Under the pieces are notes generated by a model that worked only from the letters and a program-made list of their open reading frames with translations, was not told the origin of the DNA and searched no databases. Position numbers and translations under genes: made by a program. A stretch of DNA of 5,446 nucleotides from Acidobacteriota bacterium (GTDB lineage: Bacteria > Acidobacteriota > Terriglobia > Terriglobales > Acidobacteriaceae): positions 1 to 5,446 of the forward strand of contig JAJZJJ010000255.1 of the NCBI GenBank assembly GCA_021810175.1. Reading direction: 5' to 3'. Shown one piece after another: positions 1-4,898 of the stretch (within the stretch, counting starts at the first letter, position 1; every line of letters starts with the position of its first letter).

Positions 1-862
1 AGTGGTGCTGAACTGCACCGTGGTCGATTCCAAAGGGCAGATCGTCAACGGGCTGACCAAAAACAACTTCAAGGTCTGGGAAGATAATGTCCCGCAGAAA
101 ATCATCGCCTTCCAGCATTCGGATTTGCCGGTCTCGATGGGGATTCTCATCGACAATTCCGGCTCGATGCGCGACAAGCGGTCGGCGGTGAACGAAGCCG
201 CTCTGGACCTGGTGCGTGCCTCGAATCCGGACGATGAGGCGTTTGTGGTGAATTTTTCCGATGAGGCGTATCTGGACCAGGATTTTACCTCAAGCATTGC
301 CCAGCTACAGCAGGGTCTCTCGCACATCTCGGCACGAGGCGGCACCGCGCTGTACGACGCCGTGGTGGCTTCGGCGGACCATCTGGCGAAACACGCGCAT
401 CACCCGAAGCAGGTGCTGCTGATCGTGACCGATGGAGAAGACAATGCCTCCTCCCTGGACCTGGAGCAGACGATCCGGCGAGTGCAGGACCTGCAGGGCC
501 CGGAAATCTATTCGATCGGGCTGCTGTTCGGCAATGACGCCGGACGGGCGGAATCGCGGAGAGCCAGGAAGGCTCTGGAACTCCTCTCCGATGAGACGGG
601 CGGCATCGCATTCTTCCCGCATTCGCTCGCGGGTGTGGACCAGATCGCAGCCGAAGTGGCTCGCGACATCCGCAACCAGTACACCATCGGCTACCACTCC
701 ACCAAACCGCCCCGGCTGGGCGGCTACCGGGTGGTGAAGGTCGAGGCCAGAGGGCCGCATCACCAGAAGCTCTTCGTGCGGACCAAGCCGGGCTATTATC
801 CAAAGCCGTTCGGGACGGCCGCCGCCAAGCAGGATGTAGCGGAGAACCCGACGACCCACTAA
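1..862 (+). CDS. VWFA-related domain protein, 5' end cut by the window
   Basis: The last 286 codons of a von Willebrand factor A domain protein are present; the frame is open to the left edge, so the N-terminus (probably signal peptide plus a short lead-in) is missing. Residues about 3-40 form a beta-rich segment with the G-L-T-K-x-x-F-x-V-x-E-D pattern typical of the VWFA-related family frequent in Acidobacteria. The VWA fold follows with an intact metal-ion-dependent adhesion site: D51-x-S53-x-S55, T115 in RGGTALYDA, and D144 in VTDGED. The tail (NQYTIGYH at 226-232, then GYR...VRTKPGYYP near 241-267) also matches that family. Such proteins are usually exported and bind ligands through the metal site; the partner is unknown. 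A GC-rich hairpin lies 27 bases after the stop. Family assignment is strong; function is not predictable. Confidence 0.9.
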   Translation, partial: VVLNCTVVDSKGQIVNGLTKNNFKVWEDNVPQKIIAFQHSDLPVSMGILIDNSGSMRDKRSAVNEAALDLVRASNPDDEAFVVNFSDEAYLDQDFTSSIAQLQQGLSHISARGGTALYDAVVASADHLAKHAHHPKQVLLIVTDGEDNASSLDLEQTIRRVQDLQGPEIYSIGLLFGNDAGRAESRRARKALELLSDETGGIAFFPHSLAGVDQIAAEVARDIRNQYTIGYHSTKPPRLGGYRVVKVEARGPHHQKLFVRTKPGYYPKPFGTAAAKQDVAENPTTH

Positions 863-888
863 CGCCTGCCCCTCGCACCGGCCTGAGT

Positions 889-906
889 GGGCTGCACCTG
901 CGGCCC
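889..906 (+). terminator. GC-rich hairpin after the VWFA gene, possible terminator
   Basis: GGGCTGC and GCGGCCC can pair as a 7-bp stem (one G-U) around the loop ACCT, starting 27 bases after the VWFA stop. No T-run follows, so it does not fit a classic intrinsic terminator. It could be a U-less terminator, a 3'-end stabilising hairpin or simply GC-rich chance pairing. Confidence 0.3.
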
Positions 907-934
907 GCCCGGGCAAACACCGCTTCCGGACTGA

Positions 935-940
935 TAAACT
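935..940 (+). promoter_or_regulatory. Possible -10 box of the trans-sulfuration gene
   Basis: TAAACT fits the TANNNT pattern of a sigma-70-type -10 element and is an A/T-rich island in GC-rich surroundings. No good -35 hexamer is seen 16-18 bases upstream. Transcription from it would begin near 947 and leave a leader of about 124 bases before the ATG at 1071. The 10-mer ATAAACTGAA covering it (934-943) recurs at 3383-3392 ahead of the TPR gene. Confidence 0.35.
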
Positions 941-946
941 GAAGAA

Positions 947-1070
947 CCATAGCGTGATGCGGGCGCGCGGCATTTCTGCGCCCCAGGACGCACGATGGCG
1001 CTGTTGCGGCGGCGTCACTCCTCATCCGCAACCCAGTCAACCACGATCAAGGAAGCTCAGGCACAAACTC
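947..1070 (+). promoter_or_regulatory. Structured 5' leader of the trans-sulfuration gene
   Basis: This non-coding stretch can form two hairpins. The first pairs GGGCGC (961-966) with GCGCCC (978-983) around an 11-base loop. The second pairs GTTGCGG (1003-1009) with CCGCAAC (1026-1032) around a 16-base loop. AAGGAAG follows at 1049-1055, 15 bases before the ATG, and a weak AGG at 1059-1061 lies 9 bases before it. A long structured leader ahead of a methionine/cysteine gene suggests a regulatory RNA, but I do not recognise a SAM or SAH riboswitch consensus. It may be unstructured or an unknown element. Confidence 0.25.
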
Positions 1071-2225
1071 ATGACAGACCGGAAACACGGATTCTCCACC
1101 CGCGCCATTCACGAAGGACAGGAACCGGAGCCACGCACAGGAGCGGTGAACGTACCGCTGTATCTCTCGTCCACGTTCCAGCTGGTTGGCATCGACAGGC
1201 ACCGCGGCTGGGAGTATTCCCGGGTATCGAACCCGACACGCGACGCGCTGGAGACGAGCCTGGCCTCGCTCGAAGGCGGCCGGAGCGCGCACGTCTTTGC
1301 CAGCGGCATGGCGGCGATTTCCGCGATGGTCACGATGCTGAAAGCCGGGGATCACGTGATCTGCGGAGACAATGTCTACGGCGGAACCATGCGGCTCTTC
1401 CGCCAGGTGACCGCGAACTACGGCATTGAGTTCACTTTCCTGGACAAGTTCGACGCCGAGCACGTGGGCCAGGCCATCCGTCCCACGACGAAACTGGTGC
1501 ACATCGAGACCCCGACGAACCCGCTGATGATCCTCACGGATATTCGCGCGGTGGCGGATGTCTGCCACGAGCACGGCATCGACGTGAGCGCTGACAACAC
1601 TTTCATGTCGCCCTATTTCCAGAACCCCATCGCCCTGGGGGCGGACATCGTGATGCACTCGACGACCAAATTCCTCAACGGCCACAGCGACGGGCTGGGC
1701 GGCGTGCTGGTGGGAACGCGGCCCGAGCACACGGAGACCCTGCAATTCGTGCAGAAATGTACTGGCGGGATTCTGTCGCCGTTTGAGAGCTGGCTGATCC
1801 TCCGTGGCGTGAAGACGCTCGGTGTGCGGATGCGGCAGCACGACGCCAACGGGCGCGCCGTGGCCGCCTACCTGGCGAAGCATCCAAAGGTGAGCTACGT
1901 TCACTATCCGGGGCTCGAGACGCATCCCCAGCACGAACTGGCGAAGAAACAGATGTCGGGATTCGGGTCGATGATGTCGTTCGACGTGGGATCGCGGGAG
2001 AACGCCGAAAAGCTGCTGGGAGCGGTGCGGCTGTGCATGAACGGCGAATCGCTGGGCGGCGTGGAGACCCTGATCTCGCATTCGGCAACCACCACCCACG
2101 CCTCGATGGACCGCGCGGAGCGGGAACGGATCGGCATCACCGAAGGCCTGATTCGAATCTCCGTCGGCATCGAGGACATCGAAGACATTCTGGAGGATCT
2201 GGAGCAGGCGTTGAAGCAGATCTGA
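1071..2225 (+). CDS. PLP-dependent trans-sulfuration enzyme (cystathionine gamma-synthase/gamma-lyase type)
   Basis: This 384-residue protein belongs to the Cys/Met-metabolism PLP enzymes (aspartate aminotransferase fold type I, cytosolic, tetrameric in characterised members). Visible landmarks are YSRVSNPT (Y49, R51, phosphate contact from the partner subunit), ASGMAAI (77-83), Y103 in NVYGGT stacking on PLP, ETPTNP (146-151), D175 in ADNTF, the Schiff-base lysine K200 in HSTTKFLNGHSD, SLGGVETLISH (327-337) and R362 in RISVGIED, which holds the substrate carboxylate. Length is normal. The ATG at 1071 is preferred because family homology begins just after it; a GTG at 954 would add 39 unlike residues. 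The SLGGVETLISH-x-ATxTHA stretch resembles E. coli MetB, favouring cystathionine formation from an activated homoserine and cysteine. Gamma-lyase (MccB/CGL) or O-acetylhomoserine sulfhydrylase activity cannot be excluded, so no symbol is given. Confidence 0.93.
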   Translation: MTDRKHGFSTRAIHEGQEPEPRTGAVNVPLYLSSTFQLVGIDRHRGWEYSRVSNPTRDALETSLASLEGGRSAHVFASGMAAISAMVTMLKAGDHVICGDNVYGGTMRLFRQVTANYGIEFTFLDKFDAEHVGQAIRPTTKLVHIETPTNPLMILTDIRAVADVCHEHGIDVSADNTFMSPYFQNPIALGADIVMHSTTKFLNGHSDGLGGVLVGTRPEHTETLQFVQKCTGGILSPFESWLILRGVKTLGVRMRQHDANGRAVAAYLAKHPKVSYVHYPGLETHPQHELAKKQMSGFGSMMSFDVGSRENAEKLLGAVRLCMNGESLGGVETLISHSATTTHASMDRAERERIGITEGLIRISVGIEDIEDILEDLEQALKQI

Positions 2226-2235
2226 CCCAGCCGGA

Positions 2236-2263
2236 CGCTTTTGTACGGCAGGCGGCGCTTTTG
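2236..2263 (+). repeat. 8-bp direct repeat CGCTTTTG, 20-bp spacing, ahead of pyrD
   Basis: CGCTTTTG occurs at 2236-2243 and again at 2256-2263, offset by exactly 20 bp, about two helical turns. The copies overlap the candidate -35 and abut the candidate -10 of the pyrD-side promoter. This geometry would suit two protein monomers on one DNA face, but two short copies can also arise by chance. Confidence 0.35.
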
Positions 2264-2270
2264 CTAACCT
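2241..2270 (+). promoter_or_regulatory. Possible promoter of pyrD
   Basis: TTGTAC (2241-2246) could serve as a -35 element, followed after 18 bases by TAACCT (2265-2270), a TANNNT -10 match. Transcription would begin near 2277. Both boxes are imperfect. The position, directly after the preceding stop codon and 122 bases before the pyrD start, supports separate transcription of pyrD. Confidence 0.33.
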
Positions 2271-2281
2271 GGAGTGTGCCC

Positions 2282-2395
2282 ATGACGAATCCGCCGCTCC
2301 TGAGTCCGAGGAACGCGTCGGCAGCGGCCGGGTACCCGGCGGCGAGGCAGCACGACATGACCGCAGCAGCGGCAAAGGCGACAGATTCGCAATGA
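2282..2395 (+). CDS. Possible 37-residue leader peptide ORF overlapping the pyrD start
   Basis: An ATG at 2282 opens a 37-codon frame that ends with TGA at 2393-2395, overlapping the pyrD ATG as ATGA. It has its own plausible Shine-Dalgarno, GGAG at 2271-2274, seven bases upstream. The product is rich in Ala, with Pro and Gln, lacks a membrane segment and resembles nothing I know. If translated, it could couple ribosomes onto pyrD, whose own upstream region has only a distant AAAGG at 2374-2378, 13 bases before the ATG. Alternatively it is a chance frame in GC-rich intergenic DNA. Composition gives no support either way. Confidence 0.25.
   Translation: MTNPPLLSPRNASAAAGYPAARQHDMTAAAAKATDSQ
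2327..2340. repeat. 14-bp perfect palindrome in the pyrD leader
   Basis: GCCGGGTACCCGGC reads identically on both strands. As RNA it forms a 5-bp stem with a GUAC loop, extendable by a GC/GC pair on each side (2324-2325 with 2342-2343) past a G-G mismatch. It lies 52 bases before the pyrD ATG. It could be a dimeric-regulator operator or a leader hairpin. About one such palindrome is expected by chance in a GC-rich window this size, so only the location is suggestive. Confidence 0.35.
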
Positions 2396-3354
2396 AACCA
2401 GACATGCACGTTCAGTTTGCCGGGATTGAGCTGGTCAACCCGGTGATTGCCGCCAGCGGCACCTTCGGCTACGGCATCGAGTTCGAGGAGATTGTCGACT
2501 TCCGCCGTATCGGCGGCCTGGTGACCAAGGGGCTTTCGCGCGAGCCGATGCCCGGCAATAAAGCTCCCCGCCTCATCGAGACCTCGGCGGGAATGATCAA
2601 CGCCATCGGCCTCCAGAACATCGGCGTGGACCGTTTTGTCGCGGAAAAGCTGCCGCGGATGAAGCACTATCCGACCTGCGCGGTGATCGCCAACGTCTTC
2701 GGATACCAGATCGAGGACTACCTGGCGGTGATCGACCGGCTGAACGAAGCGGAAGGGATTCGGGCCTACGAACTGAATGCCTCCTGCCCGAACACGCGGC
2801 ACGGTGGCATCAGTTTCGGATCGGATTCGCGGCTCCTGTACGATCTGGTGTCGCGTGCAAAGAATCGTTCCGTCCGGCCTTTGATGGTGAAACTCTCGCC
2901 CAACGTCACGTCGATCGGCGCCATGGCGCGCACAGCGCAGGACGCCGGCGCGGACGCGGTTTCGCTGGTCAACACCTTCGTGTCGCTGGCGATCGATGTG
3001 GAGACCCGTCGGCCAAGGCTGAGGAATGTGACCGGCGGGCTTTCGGGTCCGGCGATCAAACCCATTGCCGTGCGGATGGTCTGGGAAGCCGCACAGGCCG
3101 TGTCGATTCCGGTGATCGGCATGGGCGGCATTGCGACGCCGGAGGATGCGGTGGAATTTATGCTGGCCGGCGCGGTGGCTGTCCAGGTGGGCACCGCGAA
3201 CTACGCCGATCCGCGAGCCACGGAACGCATCGCGCACGGCCTGGAGCAGTGGTGCTCGCGGCACCATGTGGCGAAGGTAACGGAGCTGACCGGCGGACTG
3301 CGGATTGACGCCCCGCAGCCCACGGGCGCCGAAGAAAATGCGGAGCGCGGGTAA
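2392..3354 (+). CDS. pyrD: Dihydroorotate dehydrogenase, class 1 (1B-like) catalytic subunit
   Basis: This 320-residue FMN enzyme oxidises dihydroorotate to orotate, the fourth step of de novo UMP synthesis. It is a single TIM barrel without the N-terminal membrane helix of class 2 enzymes, so it should be cytosolic. Visible landmarks are NPVIAASGTFGYG (16-28), TKGLS (45-49), MINAIGLQN (68-76), the catalytic cysteine C132 in NASCPNT (class 1 has Cys where class 2 has Ser), K167 in VKLSPN, SLVNT (191-195), GLSGPAIKP (216-224), GMGGI (243-247) and QVGTA (265-269). The 1B-like sequence suggests pairing with the PyrK electron-transfer subunit, yet no pyrK is visible here. The ATG at 2392 is used; one at 2404 would lose four residues. 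About 18 residues follow the last conserved segment as a short tail. Confidence 0.95.
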   Translation: MKPDMHVQFAGIELVNPVIAASGTFGYGIEFEEIVDFRRIGGLVTKGLSREPMPGNKAPRLIETSAGMINAIGLQNIGVDRFVAEKLPRMKHYPTCAVIANVFGYQIEDYLAVIDRLNEAEGIRAYELNASCPNTRHGGISFGSDSRLLYDLVSRAKNRSVRPLMVKLSPNVTSIGAMARTAQDAGADAVSLVNTFVSLAIDVETRRPRLRNVTGGLSGPAIKPIAVRMVWEAAQAVSIPVIGMGGIATPEDAVEFMLAGAVAVQVGTANYADPRATERIAHGLEQWCSRHHVAKVTELTGGLRIDAPQPTGAEENAERG

Positions 3355-3381
3355 CCGGCGAACTGCGAGCGGAATCAGCGA

Positions 3382-3389
3382 TATAAACT
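3382..3389 (+). promoter_or_regulatory. Possible -10 region of the TPR gene
   Basis: TATAAACT contains both TATAAA (3382-3387) and TAAACT (3384-3389), good -10 matches in the 90-base gap after pyrD. No convincing -35 is visible. A start near 3394-3396 would leave a leader of about 50 bases, enough to include the Shine-Dalgarno at 3431-3436. Confidence 0.4.
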
Positions 3390-3430
3390 GAAAGCTTGCC
3401 CGGCCGGATGCGGCAACAGAAGCCCGTGCC

Positions 3431-3436
3431 AGGAAG
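3431..3436 (+). promoter_or_regulatory. Shine-Dalgarno of the TPR gene
   Basis: AGGAAG ends eight bases before the ATG at 3445, which is near-ideal spacing. It fixes that ATG as the start and contrasts with the two downstream genes, which have no such site. Confidence 0.6.
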
Positions 3437-3444
3437 ACCATCGC

Positions 3445-4188
3445 ATGGGATTTCTCTTCAACTTCATTTTCACGTGGTGGGGCCTGCTGCTGGAGGCCCT
3501 GGCGATCATCCATTTCATTCGCCGCCGTCCCGATTCCTGGTGGCTGTTCGTCATCATTTTCCTCGGTCCGCTGGGCGCGGTAATCTACCTTTTGGTCGAA
3601 GCGGTTCCGGATACCCGCGACTGGGGTGGGCAATCCTTCCAGGGCATGTCGCGCAGGCGGCGTATCCGCGAACTGCAGGACACGGTGCGGATGAATCGCG
3701 CCGTGGGCTATATCGAAGAGCTCGCCGATCTCTACATGGACGAGGGCTGGCTGCGGCAGGCGCGCGCCACCTTCGAGCAGGCCATTGCGGCCGGATCGAC
3801 CACCATCGACCCGTTTTACAAGCGCGGAGTATGCGCCATCCTGATGGGCGATGCGCAGGCGGCCATTCCGGACCTGGAGAAGACGGTCGAGCACGAAGGC
3901 AGCTACGATTTTTATCGCGCAGCCGGTCTGCTGGCCCACGCCTACGCGCTCACCGGGCAAAAAGAGAAGGCGGAGGCGCTGTTCCGCGAGGCGCTGAAGA
4001 TTTCGACCCTGTCGGAAACCTACCTGAATTTCGCCGACCTGCTGGCCTCCGAGGGCCGCAATGCCGAGGCGCGCGAGTGGGCGCGCAAGGTTCTGGACAA
4101 GGCGCCAGGCATGCCCGGGTATCTGCGGCGGCGAGAGCGGCCCTGGTTTCATCGGGCGCACAAGCTGCTGCGGCGGCTCCCGGCCTAG
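3445..4188 (+). CDS. Membrane-anchored TPR protein with PLDc_N-like N-terminus
   Basis: This is a 247-residue protein of unknown function. Two hydrophobic segments (about 5-25 and 32-52), separated by a basic HFIRRRPDSWW turn and ending in GPLGAVIYLLVE, resemble the PLDc_N (phospholipase D-nuclease N-terminal) membrane module. No phospholipase HxK motifs follow. After a basic linker (69-75) come about four tetratricopeptide-like helical pairs, roughly 84-117, 122-152, 154-188 and 191-222, with typical signatures such as A-x-x-x-F-x-x-A-I and A-x-x-L-F-R-E-A-L. The C-terminal 25 residues are strongly basic. By the positive-inside rule the short basic turn between the helices would be cytoplasmic; the side of the TPR part is uncertain. 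TPRs normally bind other proteins, so a scaffold role at the inner membrane is plausible. Neighbouring genes give no hint of a pathway. Confidence 0.85.
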   Translation: MGFLFNFIFTWWGLLLEALAIIHFIRRRPDSWWLFVIIFLGPLGAVIYLLVEAVPDTRDWGGQSFQGMSRRRRIRELQDTVRMNRAVGYIEELADLYMDEGWLRQARATFEQAIAAGSTTIDPFYKRGVCAILMGDAQAAIPDLEKTVEHEGSYDFYRAAGLLAHAYALTGQKEKAEALFREALKISTLSETYLNFADLLASEGRNAEAREWARKVLDKAPGMPGYLRRRERPWFHRAHKLLRRLPA

Positions 4189-4217
4189 CGTGAATCTCGG
4201 TCTGGCGGCGCGGAATC

Positions 4218-4223
4218 TATAAT
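4218..4223 (+). promoter_or_regulatory. Consensus -10 box placed for a leaderless ribA mRNA
   Basis: TATAAT is a perfect sigma-70 -10 hexamer. Six bases separate it from the A of the ribA ATG at 4230, so the expected transcription start falls on the start codon itself. No Shine-Dalgarno exists between the preceding stop and the ATG, and no good -35 is visible. Together these predict a leaderless transcript. Confidence 0.5.
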
Positions 4224-4229
4224 CGGTGT

Positions 4230-4877
4230 ATGGCCATTGCATCGGTTCGAAAGGTTGCCGAAGCGGATTTTCCGACGCGCTGGGGGCATTTCCGCATCAT
4301 GGGATTCGAAGGCCCCGTCGCGCCGGGCACCGAGGCCTGCAAACCCGGGAAGGAAGCCGAAGAGGCGGTCGCGCTCGTCATGGGCGACATCCACAGCGCT
4401 CCGCCGCTGGTGCGAATCCACTCCCAGTGCCTGACGGGCGACGTTTTTCATTCCCTGCGCTGCGACTGCCGTCTGCAGCTGGAGATGGCGCTGGCAAAGA
4501 TTTCCGAAACCGGCAGTGGAATCCTGATCTACGAGCAGCAGGAAGGTCGCGGCATCGGCCTGCTGGGCAAGCTGCGCGCCTACGAACTACAGGATCAGGG
4601 GCTGGACACGGTGGAGGCGAACCTGGAGCTGGGCTTTGAGGCGGACTGCCGTGGCTTTGAGCTGCCGGCGGAGATCCTGCGCCTGCTCGGCGTCACTTCG
4701 GTGCGGCTGATGACCAACAATCCAGAGAAGGTGGCCGCGCTGGAAACGGCTGGCGTCCATGTGGCGGAGCGGGTTTCCGCGGAAGTTCCGGCAGAGGACA
4801 CCTTCGAGCAATATCTGCGCGTGAAGCAGGAAAAGATGGGGCACCTGTTTGAGGGCCTGACAGCGACACGGCGCTGA
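4230..4877 (+). CDS. ribA: GTP cyclohydrolase II
   Basis: This 215-residue enzyme opens riboflavin synthesis by converting GTP to 2,5-diamino-6-ribosylamino-pyrimidinone 5'-phosphate, formate and pyrophosphate. The zinc cysteines are C67 (HSQCLTGD) and C78/C80 (LRCDC). QQEGRGIGLLGKLRAY (103-118) carries R107 and Y118, the latter matching catalytic Y105 of E. coli RibA. R141 in ADCRGF matches E. coli R128. LMTNNPEK (160-167) and EKMGHL (201-206) complete the family pattern. It is a stand-alone RibA without a fused DHBP-synthase (RibB) domain. Compared with E. coli RibA it has about 11 extra residues between GFE (25-27) and VALV (47-50), probably a surface loop. The gene sits 41 bases after the TPR gene and 21 before the kinase gene, with no other riboflavin gene nearby. 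Confidence 0.96.
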   Translation: MAIASVRKVAEADFPTRWGHFRIMGFEGPVAPGTEACKPGKEAEEAVALVMGDIHSAPPLVRIHSQCLTGDVFHSLRCDCRLQLEMALAKISETGSGILIYEQQEGRGIGLLGKLRAYELQDQGLDTVEANLELGFEADCRGFELPAEILRLLGVTSVRLMTNNPEKVAALETAGVHVAERVSAEVPAEDTFEQYLRVKQEKMGHLFEGLTATRR

Positions 4878-4892
4878 TCCCCGGTATACGCT
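4863..4892 (+). promoter_or_regulatory. Possible promoter of the histidine kinase gene
   Basis: GCGACA (4863-4868, four of six matches to TTGACA) lies 18 bases upstream of TACGCT (4887-4892), a TANNNT match. The -35 part overlaps the end of ribA. The -10 ends six bases before the GTG at 4899, again predicting transcription from the start codon. The overlapping TATACG at 4885-4890 is an alternative register. Confidence 0.35.
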
Positions 4893-4898
4893 TAATCC

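Noticed and set aside
954..1070. N-terminal extension of the trans-sulfuration enzyme from a GTG at 954
   Set aside because: The extra 39 residues are Arg/Pro-rich and unlike the family, whose homology starts just after the ATG at 1071, and the frame has no Shine-Dalgarno at 954.
947..1070. SAM or SAH riboswitch
   Set aside because: I looked for the conserved cores of the SAM-I, SAM-II and SAH classes and could not recognise them. Only generic hairpins are visible.
1350..1361. 12-bp palindrome GATCACGTGATC
   Set aside because: It lies inside the conserved GDHVICGD coding segment of the trans-sulfuration enzyme, so codon content explains it.
1047..2405. Open frame of about 450 codons on the minus strand
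   Set aside because: It mirrors the trans-sulfuration gene, has low-complexity Arg/His-rich composition and no recognisable domain.
3396..4193. Open frame of 265 codons on the plus strand overlapping the TPR gene
   Set aside because: It is an alternate-frame shadow with Arg/Gly/Ala-rich low-complexity translation. The TPR frame has clear repeats, membrane segments and a well-placed Shine-Dalgarno.
3369..4217. Octamer GCGGAATC upstream of both the TPR gene (3369-3376) and ribA (4210-4217)
   Set aside because: The same octamer also occurs inside the VWFA coding region near 548, and its distance to the -10 box differs between the two sites, so it is probably chance.
2137..4242. Open frame of about 700 codons on the minus strand
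   Set aside because: It lies antisense to pyrD and the TPR gene, both well supported by motifs. Its translation is rich in Arg, Gly, His and Pro with no domain, which is the usual shadow of codon bias in GC-rich DNA.
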